NCBI GenBank assembly: GCA_029004695.1
Contig: JAQVZB010000005.1
Span: 1-26,602 of the forward strand
DNA from: Bacilli bacterium
Lineage (GTDB): Bacteria; Bacillota_I; Bacilli_A; RF39; UBA660
DNA length: 26,602 nucleotides
Direction of reading: 5' to 3'
The translations under genes were made by a program, and so were the position numbers. The notes under the pieces are model-generated. The model had not been told where the DNA came from. It ran no database searches and saw only the letters and a program-made list of their open reading frames with translations. This document shows positions 7,072 through 14,444 of this stretch, in pieces. Each line of letters starts with the position of its first letter. Within the stretch, counting starts at the first letter, position 1.

Positions 7072-7845
7072 TTATTTCATTAAGCGTTTAACATTCTTAA
7101 TGGCATTTTTCTCTATTCTTGATACTTGAGCTTGCGAAACACCTAAATCATCAGCAATTTCCATTTGAGTTTTACCATAAATATATCTAGCATAAAGAAC
7201 ACTTGATTCTCTTTCATTAATTTTATTTAATGCTCTTTGCAAACTAATTGAATCATCTTTATCGACTTTTACTTTTTTATCAGGCAGTTGATCAAGTAAA
7301 TATATTGTATCTCCTCCATCATTATATATTGGACTAAAGATACTAATTGGTGTAATTAAACTTTCTAAAGCCGAAGATAATTCATATTCAGATATTCCTA
7401 AATAATTACATATATCATCATAAGTTGGTTCAATACCATGTTCAAGTAAATATTTATCTTTATACTTTAATATTTGATAGGCATTATCTCTGATACTACG
7501 ACTAATCCTTACCACACTAGAATCCCTAATATATCTTTTTACTTCTCCTAATATCAAAGGAACCGCATAAGTTGAGAACATAACATTATAATCTAGCGAA
7601 AAATTATCAACCGCTTTAATTAAACCAATGCATCCAATTTGGAATAAATCATTCATATCATATTTACCATTATTATATTTTTTAATAATACTAAGAACTA
7701 ATTTTAAATTACCATTTATTAATTCTTCTTTGGCACTATTATCACCATTTTGAAATTTTTTAAATAAATCGTGCATTTCATCTTTTTTTAAAACCTTTAA
7801 ATTATTAGTATCTATTCCCATTATATCAACTTTATATTTGCTCAA
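7072..7845 (-). CDS. sigG: Forespore sigma factor sigma-G, TTG start
   Basis: 257 aa when started at TTG 7845. The protein then begins (M)SKYKVDIMGIDT, aligning with B. subtilis sigma-G MSRNKVEICGVDT. An ATG at 7863 is in frame, but the Shine-Dalgarno AAGGAG (7859-7854) lies downstream of it and 8 bases before the TTG, so TTG is chosen. Region 2 carries NLKLVLSIIKKYNNGKYDMNDLFQIGCIGLIKAVDNF, then FSTYAVPLILGEVKRYIRDSS; region 3 has SIFSPIYNDGGDTIYLLDQLPD, diagnostic of sigma-F/G; region 4 ends in the helix-turn-helix EIADDLGVSQAQVSRIEK. It directs late forespore genes. The ribosome-binding site is in a long hairpin between sigE and sigG, described separately. Confidence 0.95.
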   Translation of the reverse strand: MSKYKVDIMGIDTNNLKVLKKDEMHDLFKKFQNGDNSAKEELINGNLKLVLSIIKKYNNGKYDMNDLFQIGCIGLIKAVDNFSLDYNVMFSTYAVPLILGEVKRYIRDSSVVRISRSIRDNAYQILKYKDKYLLEHGIEPTYDDICNYLGISEYELSSALESLITPISIFSPIYNDGGDTIYLLDQLPDKKVKVDKDDSISLQRALNKINERESSVLYARYIYGKTQMEIADDLGVSQAQVSRIEKNAIKNVKRLMK

Positions 7846-7847
7846 AT

Positions 7848-7890
7848 AAAAAACTCCTTCCAAAGTTATCTTGGTTTTAAGGAACTTTTT
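7848..7890 (-). promoter_or_regulatory. Long hairpin with the sigG RBS in its 3' arm
   Basis: On the minus strand an A-run plus GTTCCTT (7890-7879) can pair with AAGGAG plus TTTTTT (7859-7848), allowing G-U pairs, and inside it CCAAG (7874-7870) pairs with CTTTGG (7865-7860) around the loop ATAA. The Shine-Dalgarno AAGGAG is fully inside the 3' arm, and the arm ends in a U-run, so the element can act as terminator or RBS blocker for transcripts arriving from spoIIGA-sigE. Confidence 0.7.
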
Positions 7891-7897
7891 TTATTCA
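7867..7897 (-). promoter_or_regulatory. Candidate sigma-F/sigma-G promoter for sigG
   Basis: TGAATA at 7897-7892 is a perfect forespore-type -35; CAAGATA at 7873-7867 (18-base spacer) is a weak match to the CATACTA -10. Transcription would begin near 7860, within the 3' arm of the hairpin, giving RNA with a free ribosome-binding site. The -10 is poor, so this is tentative. Confidence 0.35.
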
Positions 7898-7898
7898 T

Positions 7899-8591
7899 TT
7901 ATCTACTTTCTAATAACGACTTAACTTTTTTAATCACCTTTTTTTCGATTCTCGATATATAAGATTGACTTATTCCTAACATTTCAGCTACTTCTTTTTG
8001 AGTATAATCATCAGTATTATTTAAACCATATCTTAAAGTCATGATGATTTTTTCTCTTTCAGTAAGTAAATTTAATTCTTTTTCTAAATTTTCTTTATCG
8101 CTTTTTTCTTCAAAACTTTTATATACGGTATCTTCTTCAGTACCTAAAATATCTTCTAAATGAAGTTCATTTCCTTCCGTATCAAAATTTATCGCATCTT
8201 CAAAACTAATTTCCGATTTCCGACGTTTATTTTTTCTAATATACATTAATATTTCATTAGTAATACACCTACTTGAATAAGTTGCTAATTTAATATTCTT
8301 ATCAGGTTTATAAGTTTGAATACCTTTAATCAAACCAATTGAACCAATACTTACTAAATCTTCAATATCATAGCCGGTACTTTCATATTTTTTAGCTAAA
8401 AAGACAACTAATCTTAAATTATGTTCAATGAGTTTATCTCTAGCCTGTAAGTCTCCTTCTTTAAACCTTAGAATAAAATTTAATTCATCTTCCTTTGATA
8501 AAGGAGGTGGAAGAATATCAGTACTACCAACAAATAATAATTCACTTCTTATTTTTAATACTTTACATAACCATAATAATATTTTCTTCAT
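7899..8591 (-). CDS. sigE: Mother-cell sigma factor sigma-E precursor
   Basis: 230 aa. A hydrophobic/basic pro-sequence (MKKILLWLCKVLKIRSELL) precedes FVGSTDILPPPLSKEDE, matching the B. subtilis cleavage site region YIGGSEALPPPLS. Region 2 is highly conserved (LIEHNLRLVVFLAKKYESTGYDIEDLVSIGSIGLIKGIQTYKP, then KLATYSSRCITNEILMYIRKN), followed by GNELHLEDILGTEEDTV and the region 4 helix-turn-helix EVAEMLGISQSYISRIEKK. SpoIIGA, encoded immediately upstream, would remove the pro-sequence; here that is about 19 residues against 27 in B. subtilis. The ATG overlaps the spoIIGA stop as ATGA, so translation is coupled. GGAGGTTAT precedes the start. Confidence 0.96.
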   Translation of the reverse strand: MKKILLWLCKVLKIRSELLFVGSTDILPPPLSKEDELNFILRFKEGDLQARDKLIEHNLRLVVFLAKKYESTGYDIEDLVSIGSIGLIKGIQTYKPDKNIKLATYSSRCITNEILMYIRKNKRRKSEISFEDAINFDTEGNELHLEDILGTEEDTVYKSFEEKSDKENLEKELNLLTEREKIIMTLRYGLNNTDDYTQKEVAEMLGISQSYISRIEKKVIKKVKSLLESR

Positions 8592-9358
8592 ATAACCTCC
8601 ATATTTAAAATTATTTTTATACCATTTAAATCAACATCAGATAAACCAATTAATACCCTTTTCGTAATTTTTTCATTTATTTTAACTTTATCTGGTTTAA
8701 AAACTTTAAGCAAACCTTTATTTCCAGCAGAATTATAAGGAACTAAAAAAGTATTAACTTTTTTTTTAATAAGATCTTTATTAATTAATATAATTGGTCT
8801 TCCAAAGTAAGGATCTTTTAATTTATTACCGGTATCTAAAAAACCAGTACCACTTATTTTTATTCCTTTATAATATATGTCAACATCATAAGTTTCAGAA
8901 TAAATATTTTGAAAACTTTTCTGATATTGTAAATATTTATAAATGATAATTGGACTTATAATACATAAAATAATAATATTAATTTTAAAACCACTTTTTG
9001 AAAACACTAAACCATTATTGACAAGAGCAATTTGATTATTAAGTAAAAATATTGTTCCCCCTAATATTATTCCAATTATATAAAGCCAAATGATATTATC
9101 TTTAAAATAATTAAAGGTTTCATATTTAAAAGCAATAATGACCATTAAGATACTAATTAAAAGTTTAAATATTAATAACATAAAATTATTATTAATATAA
9201 AATAATAAAAGTGTAGATATACTTCCTAATAAAGATGCGATAATTATTCTTTTAAATTTTGCATTTCTTTTTAAAAGTAAATCAACACTTATAAGAAGTA
9301 ATAAATCAATAATAAAATTAATTACTATTACTAAATCAACATATATAATAATAGGCAT
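8588..9358 (-). CDS. spoIIGA: Pro-sigma-E processing protease SpoIIGA
   Basis: 256 aa from the ATG at 9358. Five membrane helices occupy residues 1 to about 140, followed by a cytosolic aspartic-protease-like domain with FLDTGNKLKDPYFGRPII; Asp176 corresponds to catalytic Asp183 of B. subtilis. The block VPYNSAGNKGLLKVFKPDKV is also typical. The protein dimerises to form the active site and is switched on across the septum. It is about 50 residues shorter than B. subtilis SpoIIGA, mainly at the C-terminus. The start is unclear: AGGTG (9363-9359) abuts the ATG, too close to serve it, but is 6 bases before an in-frame ATT at 9352, where the B. subtilis protein begins by alignment. It is coupled to sigE. 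Confidence 0.92.
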   Translation of the reverse strand: MPIIIYVDLVIVINFIIDLLLLISVDLLLKRNAKFKRIIIASLLGSISTLLLFYINNNFMLLIFKLLISILMVIIAFKYETFNYFKDNIIWLYIIGIILGGTIFLLNNQIALVNNGLVFSKSGFKINIIILCIISPIIIYKYLQYQKSFQNIYSETYDVDIYYKGIKISGTGFLDTGNKLKDPYFGRPIILINKDLIKKKVNTFLVPYNSAGNKGLLKVFKPDKVKINEKITKRVLIGLSDVDLNGIKIILNMEVI

Positions 9359-9369
9359 CACCTAAATTG

Positions 9370-9402
9370 ATTATAAAAAAAAGACACAGTATTTTGTGTC
9401 AT
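9370..9402 (-). promoter_or_regulatory. Candidate spoIIGA promoter with long spacer
   Basis: TATAAT at 9375-9370 with ATGACA at 9402-9397 (21-base spacer). B. subtilis spoIIG has an unusually long spacer between its sigma-A elements and is activated by Spo0A. No convincing 0A box is seen, and the -35 candidate overlaps the ftsZ terminator stem, so this may be fortuitous. Transcription would begin near 9363, right at the ribosome-binding site. Confidence 0.3.
9375..9400 (-). terminator. ftsZ terminator
   Basis: On the minus strand GACACA / TGTGTC form a perfect 6-bp stem with a 6-base loop followed by eight T. It separates the vegetative ftsAZ unit from the sporulation unit spoIIGA-sigE-sigG. 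Confidence 0.85.
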
Positions 9403-9416
9403 ATTTTCTTATCTAT

Positions 9417-10466
9417 TTATAAATTTTCACGATCTCTTAAAAATGGTGGGATATCAAAGTCAGTTTCATCATCGATAATTGATCTTGACCTTTCTTCTAA
9501 TTTACTTATGTTATCAGTCTCATCATCAAATCCAGTTGCAATCACGGTTACAATAACTTCATCAGTTAAATTTTCATTAATAACGGCGCCAAAAATAATA
9601 TTTATTTCGGTATTAGCAGATTGTCTTACTACTTCAACCGCATCTTCAACTTCAAATAATGCTAAGTTTATTCCACCTGTTACATTAACTATTGCATCTT
9701 TTGCTCCGCTTACACTTGTTTCTAAAAGTGGTGAAGAAACAGCTTGTTTAGCAGCTTCAACTGCTCTATTTTCTCCAACGCCTAAACCAATCCCAATTAA
9801 AGCATTACCTCTTTTTTCCATAACAGCTTTAACATCAGCAAAGTCTAAGTTAACTAACCCAGAAACTGCTATTAAATCACTTATCGATTGGACTCCTCGA
9901 TGAAGAACATTATCTACTTCCTTAAAGGCATCTAACATTGGGGTAGCTTTATCTATAATATCTCTTAATCGATCATTAGGAATAACTATCAAGGTATCAA
10001 CATGTTTTCTTAATTCATCAATTCCAATAACAGCTTGTTCAGTTCTTTTCTTTCCTTCAAATCTAAATGGTTTAGTGACAATACCAACGGTAAGAGCTCC
10101 TAAATCTTGAGCAATTTCTGCTATAATAGGTGCTGCACCAGTACCTGTTCCTCCACCCATACCACAAGTAACAAAAACCATATCGGCCCCTTTTAAAGCT
10201 TCTTTAATTTCTTCTTTACTTTCAAGAGCAGCTTCACGACCTACTTCCGGGTTAGCACCAGCACCAAGTCCTCCAGTCATGGATTCTCCCATCTGTAATT
10301 TATTAGTAGCTTTAGAAGCATTTAATACTTGTAAATCTGTATTAGCTACTATAAATTCGACCCCTTTAACACCAGACTCGATCATCCGGTTAACGGCATT
10401 ACATCCGCCGCCACCAACACCTATTACTTTAATTTTTGCAATTTGATCCATTTCTAATCCAAACAC
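9417..10466 (-). CDS. ftsZ: Cell-division GTPase FtsZ, GTG start
   Basis: 349 aa starting with GTG at 10466, 6 bases after AAGGAGAG; the ATG five codons later lacks a site of its own. The tubulin-like GTPase domain has IKVIGVGGGGCNAVNRM at residues 12-28, the signature GMGGGTGTGAAP at 102-113 and the T7 loop NLDFADVKAVM with the catalytic Asp residues near 208-218. The linker after the core is very short, about 25 residues of acidic sequence, ending in the conserved tail FDIPPFLR that binds FtsA and other partners. It forms the division ring at mid-cell. It follows ftsA by 12 bases and ends in a strong terminator. Confidence 0.98.
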   Translation of the reverse strand: MFGLEMDQIAKIKVIGVGGGGCNAVNRMIESGVKGVEFIVANTDLQVLNASKATNKLQMGESMTGGLGAGANPEVGREAALESKEEIKEALKGADMVFVTCGMGGGTGTGAAPIIAEIAQDLGALTVGIVTKPFRFEGKKRTEQAVIGIDELRKHVDTLIVIPNDRLRDIIDKATPMLDAFKEVDNVLHRGVQSISDLIAVSGLVNLDFADVKAVMEKRGNALIGIGLGVGENRAVEAAKQAVSSPLLETSVSGAKDAIVNVTGGINLALFEVEDAVEVVRQSANTEINIIFGAVINENLTDEVIVTVIATGFDDETDNISKLEERSRSIIDDETDFDIPPFLRDRENL

Positions 10467-10478
10467 TGTAATCTCTCC

Positions 10479-11720
10479 TTAATTATCAAAAAAATATCCA
10501 AATACTTTTCCTAATATTGAATCATTTAATCCCGATATTTTCGTATCAGTATTACACATTAATTCACTATCAATATTACCAACAGTTGAATACTTCCTAT
10601 GTCTTAATCTAAGCTTATCTTTAAAATACTCTATCATTCCTATACATACACTATACTTATTATTACGAGCACCTAAATTGTTTATTATCCCTATTTGCGC
10701 AGTATCTCCAAATATTGAAGTTAAAGAAATATTAAAATCTTTTAATTCTGTTAAGCCTCCTGTTATAATTATATAACTAATTTTCTTTTTTGTTAAGTGG
10801 TTAATTGAATTTTTAACTAATTTTAGGATTTCTATTACTCGACTAGAAACAATTTCCGTTAATTCATATTGATTTATATCCAGTTTTTCTCCTACTTTAT
10901 TAGTTAACGTCATCTTTTCTTTAGGACTAGCTCTTCTAATATTAGCAAGAGCTAAATTTTCTTTTAATTTATACGCATCATTTCTTTTTACTTTATAAAT
11001 AAAAGCAATATCTTTATTAATATTTATCCCCCCGACGGGAAGGACTTCATTATTTATATATATACCTTTACTAAAAACACTTACTTGCGTTTTAGAATGA
11101 CCTATATTAACTATAATACCAGTTTTATTATCTAAATAATCATTTCTAAAATTATAGTAATCGACTAAACCAGTTGATGTAATATCAATTACTTCTAAAC
11201 CACATTTTACAATAATAGATATAATATCATAAACTTCTCTTTTATTAGCAGTTACTAAAACAGTTTTAGCACTTATCTTCTTACCTTTTTTATTAAAAGG
11301 ATCTTTAGTTTCATTATCTCCTACTCTAAAATAAATCGGAATCGCACTAATTAACTCATTATTAATATTTATTTTATTATAAGCAGTATTCTTAATTACT
11401 TTTAGTATATCTTGACTTGATACAGTTAAGTCTTCATTTTTAATTGGTAAAGTAGTATCACTAATTATAAAATCATTTAAATTAGTAGGTATATTAACAA
11501 TTATCTTTTTTAATTTAAAATTTAATTTTCGATTTGCTTGATCAATAATTCTTTTAATTGATTTTATAAGATCATATTCATTTATAATATTATAATTTTC
11601 AAAACCAACAGTGTTTTCTTCTAAAGCACATAAAATATTAAAATCATTATTTAAATATTCTCCAACTACGAGTTTAATTTTATCGGTTCCAATATCAATA
11701 CTGCTAATAATTTCTCTCAT
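10479..11720 (-). CDS. ftsA: Cell-division protein FtsA
   Basis: 413 aa, actin-like ATPase that tethers FtsZ to the membrane and recruits the divisome. SSIDIGTDKIKLVVGE at the start is the phosphate-1 motif; GIIVNIGHSKTQVSVF is phosphate-2, and YIIITGGLTELKDF is the adenosine motif. VLPVGGININKDIAFIYKV is typical of FtsA. The end (SILGKVFGYFFDN) is an amphipathic membrane-targeting helix. AGAGGG precedes the ATG. A consensus sigma-A promoter lies 28-56 bases upstream. It is followed by ftsZ with a 12-base gap. Confidence 0.95.
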   Translation of the reverse strand: MREIISSIDIGTDKIKLVVGEYLNNDFNILCALEENTVGFENYNIINEYDLIKSIKRIIDQANRKLNFKLKKIIVNIPTNLNDFIISDTTLPIKNEDLTVSSQDILKVIKNTAYNKININNELISAIPIYFRVGDNETKDPFNKKGKKISAKTVLVTANKREVYDIISIIVKCGLEVIDITSTGLVDYYNFRNDYLDNKTGIIVNIGHSKTQVSVFSKGIYINNEVLPVGGININKDIAFIYKVKRNDAYKLKENLALANIRRASPKEKMTLTNKVGEKLDINQYELTEIVSSRVIEILKLVKNSINHLTKKKISYIIITGGLTELKDFNISLTSIFGDTAQIGIINNLGARNNKYSVCIGMIEYFKDKLRLRHRKYSTVGNIDSELMCNTDTKISGLNDSILGKVFGYFFDN

Positions 11721-11747
11721 ATATTCCCTCTTATTTTTACATTTTAA

Positions 11748-11776
11748 ATTATACTATAGATAATAATTTATTTCAA
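11748..11776 (-). promoter_or_regulatory. Sigma-A promoter of ftsAZ
   Basis: TTGAAA at 11776-11771, a 17-base spacer and TATAAT at 11753-11748, 28 bases from the ftsA start. Confidence 0.75.
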
Positions 11777-11860
11777 TTATAACCAAATTTATGAAAATAA
11801 AAAAAATGTCTTATTTGGTGTCAAAAAGATAAGAGAGTGTATAATAATAGTAATTATATA

Positions 11861-11869
11861 TGTTATAAT
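11861..11869 (+). promoter_or_regulatory. Extended -10 promoter of murT-gatD
   Basis: TGTTATAAT is an extended -10 with no good -35. The following bases TATAATTTAGATAGGTGAA are identical to those before the polymerase gene at 24875. A second TATAAT lies at 11840-11845. A 6-bp inverted repeat, TCTTAT/ATAAGA, spans about 11809-11835 with TGTCAAA between the arms, a possible regulator site. Confidence 0.5.
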
Positions 11870-11887
11870 TTAGATAGGTGAAGCGCA

Positions 11888-13231
11888 GTGAAATTAAGAA
11901 TAATAATATTACTAAATAAATTAATTACTTTAGTATGTAAGTTATTAGGTAGAAATGCTAGTGTTTTTCCAGCTAGTTTAGTATTAAAACTAGATCGAAA
12001 TATATTAGAAAAAATCAAATATCCTCAATATGTAATTGGCGTTACAGGTTCATCAGGTAAAGGTTCTGCTACCAGTTTAATAGCCCATATATTAAAGGAT
12101 AATAATTATAAAGTGGTATGGAATAAATCAGGAAGCAATTTATTAAATGGTGTAGCTACCCTAATTCTAAATAATAGTAGTATATTAACAGCTAAAATAA
12201 AAGCCGATATTTTACTTTTAGAACTAGATGAATCATTTATTAAAGAAACATTCAAAAAAAGTACTTTAACTCATTTAATAATAACTAATATTACTAGAGA
12301 TCAACCAGCTCGAAATAGCACTCCAGAATTTATCTTTAATAAAATATTAACATCGATTACTGAAGATACCCATTTAATTTTAAATGCTGATGACTCGTTA
12401 GTAAATCAAATGACTTTAAAACACAAAGGAAAAATAACAACTTATGGAATCGAAAAAACAACTTATAGTGTAAATACTCCCTTAAGTAATAATATCGATG
12501 CAGCTTATTGCCCAGTATGTAATAAAAAGTTAACTTATCGTTTTTATCATTACGGACATTTAGGTAATTATAAATGTGTTAATTGTAGTTATCAAAGAAA
12601 ATTAGATTATAAAGGCCAAAAAATAAATTTAGACTTATCAGAAATGATTATCGAAAATAATATAGTTCATCTAAATTCGAATGTATTTTTTGCAGCCTAC
12701 TATACTTTAGCAGCTTATACCTTATGTAAAACAATCGGCTTAAAAGAAGAAATAATATTAAAATCACTTAATGAAAATATATCTAAACCCAAAAGAATGC
12801 AAAACTTAAAATTAGATAATCGCGAGGTTATCATGCTTGAATCAAAAAATGAAAATAATTTAAGTTATTTACAAAGTTTAAATATTATTAATCAATTCAA
12901 GAACAATAAAACGATTATTTTGGGTTTTAATAATGTATCAAGGCGTTATAAATATAATGATTTATCTTGGCTTTATGATATTGATTTTAATATCTTAAAT
13001 ACGGATAATATCGATCGAATATTTTGTATCGGAAAGTTTAGATTTGATGTTGCAACTAGATTAATAAATTCTGGTCTAGATGAAAATAAAATAATTTTAG
13101 TCAATGATATTAATAACATTATTAATCTGTTAAAAGAAAATAGCATGGGCACAATCTTTACAATGGTATGTTTTGATATGACTGAAATATTAAAAAATTT
13201 ATTTTTAAAAGAAGAAAATGGTGAAAAATAA
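11888..13231 (+). CDS. murT: MurT-like lipid II isoglutaminyl synthase subunit, GTG start
   Basis: 447 aa, GTG start 6 bases after AGGTGA. Mur-ligase fold: P-loop VTGSSGKGSATS at about residues 53-64, TNITRDQ, LNADDSLV and the DUF1727 C-terminal domain with DLSWLYDIDFN. A zinc ribbon CPVCNKKL...YKCVNCSYQR (about 206-235) is the hallmark of MurT. With GatD it amidates the D-Glu of lipid II to D-isoglutamine. Compared with S. aureus MurT, the P-loop GTNGKTTT has become GSSGKGSAT (GKGS as in folylpolyglutamate synthase), NEGAN has become KSGSN and RDQMDRFGE has become RDQPARNST; the Asp of RDTSW, important for partner function, is kept as NDLSW. The gene overlaps gatD by one base (TAATG). Confidence 0.88.
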   Translation: MKLRIIILLNKLITLVCKLLGRNASVFPASLVLKLDRNILEKIKYPQYVIGVTGSSGKGSATSLIAHILKDNNYKVVWNKSGSNLLNGVATLILNNSSILTAKIKADILLLELDESFIKETFKKSTLTHLIITNITRDQPARNSTPEFIFNKILTSITEDTHLILNADDSLVNQMTLKHKGKITTYGIEKTTYSVNTPLSNNIDAAYCPVCNKKLTYRFYHYGHLGNYKCVNCSYQRKLDYKGQKINLDLSEMIIENNIVHLNSNVFFAAYYTLAAYTLCKTIGLKEEIILKSLNENISKPKRMQNLKLDNREVIMLESKNENNLSYLQSLNIINQFKNNKTIILGFNNVSRRYKYNDLSWLYDIDFNILNTDNIDRIFCIGKFRFDVATRLINSGLDENKIILVNDINNIINLLKENSMGTIFTMVCFDMTEILKNLFLKEENGEK

Positions 13232-13935
13232 TGAAAATTAAAATAGCCCATCTTTATTATGACTTATTAAATTTATATGGCGAACAAGGAAATATTCTAG
13301 CTTTAATAAATGCTTTTCATAAACAAAATGTTGATGTAAAAATTGATTTATTAACAATTGGAGATAATAAAAATTTTTCTAAATATAATCTTATTTATAT
13401 CGGTAGTGGTAGTGAAGAGAATTTATTACTAGCTCTTAATGATTTAAAAAAAGATACTCAAGATATAAAAGAATATATAAAGAAAGATAAATATTTTATT
13501 TCAACGGGTAACTCAAAAGATTTATTTGGTAAATTTATCCAAATAAATAATTTTAAATATAAAGCCTTAAATATATTTGATTATTATGCTAAACAAAATC
13601 CTATTAGAATAGTTGGCGAATCAATCATGGAATTTGAAGATTTGCCACCAATTATTGGATTTCAAAATCGAGCTTGCGTCATGCAAAATAATAATAATCA
13701 TTTATTTAATGTTATAAATGGATATGCTGATAATTATAAATCATCTTACGAAGGATATAGAGAAAATAATTTTATAGCAACTTATTTAATCGGACCCTTA
13801 TTAATAAGAAATCCTCACCTTACTGATTATATTATAAAAGATATTTTAACTAAAAAGAAAATTAAATATCAAGAAATAATGGATACATATGAATATAAGG
13901 CTTATCAAGAATATATAAATAATTTTTATGAATAA
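13231..13935 (+). CDS. gatD: GatD-like class I glutamine amidotransferase subunit lacking catalytic Cys and His
   Basis: 234 aa, colinear over its whole length with S. aureus GatD: DLLNLYGEQGNILAL, YIGSGSEENLLLAL, IIGFQNR and the ATYLIGPLLIRNP block all align. Normally this subunit hydrolyses glutamine and feeds ammonia to MurT. The nucleophile segment TICGGYQFLGK reads ISTGNSKDLFGK here, so the Cys is replaced (Gly93 or Thr92, depending on gap placement). The histidine of GTYLHGP is replaced by Ile187 (ATYLIGP). The frame is open and the start is coupled to murT, so it looks like a maintained protein rather than decay. It may be a structural partner using free ammonia, or a pair with a changed reaction. 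A terminator follows. Confidence 0.85.
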   Translation: MKIKIAHLYYDLLNLYGEQGNILALINAFHKQNVDVKIDLLTIGDNKNFSKYNLIYIGSGSEENLLLALNDLKKDTQDIKEYIKKDKYFISTGNSKDLFGKFIQINNFKYKALNIFDYYAKQNPIRIVGESIMEFEDLPPIIGFQNRACVMQNNNNHLFNVINGYADNYKSSYEGYRENNFIATYLIGPLLIRNPHLTDYIIKDILTKKKIKYQEIMDTYEYKAYQEYINNFYE

Positions 13936-13961
13936 AAAAAACGAGTAATACTCGTTTTTTA
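13935..13961. terminator. Bidirectional terminator between gatD and the coat gene
   Basis: ACGAGT / ACTCGT with a 3-base loop, extended by A and T runs on both sides; functional on both strands. The coat-gene stop codon lies at its edge. Confidence 0.85.
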
Positions 13962-14414
13962 TACGCATTCAACAAAAGTATCGTTTAAACATCTTACTGC
14001 GCAAACACAATCTAAATCCATTGTAAAGAAACTATTAGTAGCTAACCATGGCATATTACATTCATCATGACCTTTATTAGGTATTAATACCCTAAATGTA
14101 GCACAATTACCTTCTAATTTTTCAACTCTAAATACTGAAGAACAATCAAGAGAAGGATTTAATTCTTCAGGATTAGAACATGCTTCCACATTATCTTTAC
14201 ATACCGGCATGCTAAATGGTACTCCATTACCACAACATGTAAATAATTGGATTGGTCGAGTATTACATATTAAACAACTTGGTCCTCCGCCTAATGTTGG
14301 TCGATCACATGTATCATTACAGTTATTTGGACAAGCATTTTGTTGTAAAACATTAATAACATTTATTATTTCCGCAATGCAATTTTCCCCATCGCGTCTT
14401 TCATTATTACACAT
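13959..14414 (-). CDS. CotY/ExsY-type cysteine-rich spore coat protein
   Basis: 151 aa with about 18 cysteines. It follows Bacillus ExsY/CotY from end to end: CIAEIINVINVLQQNAC at the start, NTRPIQLFTCCGNGVPF in the middle, SSVFRVEKLEGNCATFRVL, then FFTMDLDCVCAVRCLNDTFVEC at the end. In Bacillus these proteins form disulfide-linked two-dimensional lattices in the coat crust or exosporium. No signal peptide, as expected for a mother-cell protein that assembles from the cytosol. AAAGGGTGA precedes the ATG by 7 bases. A sigma-K-like promoter is visible upstream. It is divergent from the EIIB-like gene and ends in a terminator shared with gatD. Confidence 0.88.
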   Translation of the reverse strand: MCNNERRDGENCIAEIINVINVLQQNACPNNCNDTCDRPTLGGGPSCLICNTRPIQLFTCCGNGVPFSMPVCKDNVEACSNPEELNPSLDCSSVFRVEKLEGNCATFRVLIPNKGHDECNMPWLATNSFFTMDLDCVCAVRCLNDTFVECV

Positions 14415-14444
14415 ATATTTTCACCCTTTCATATATACTCAATA

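Noticed and set aside
9367..9903. Open frame on the plus strand opposite ftsZ
   Set aside because: Shadow of the strongly conserved ftsZ frame; Ser/Thr/Leu-rich composition and no ribosome-binding site.
11809..11845. Second promoter for murT using TATAAT at 11840 with TTGGTG
   Set aside because: The spacer would be 19 bases and the -35 is poor; the extended -10 nearer the gene is preferred.
12973..13251. Open frame on the minus strand across the murT-gatD junction
   Set aside because: Shadow of two well-supported coupled genes.
13231..13935. gatD as a frameshifted pseudogene
   Set aside because: The frame is uninterrupted and alignable over its whole length; only the catalytic positions are changed, so it is treated as an intact gene.
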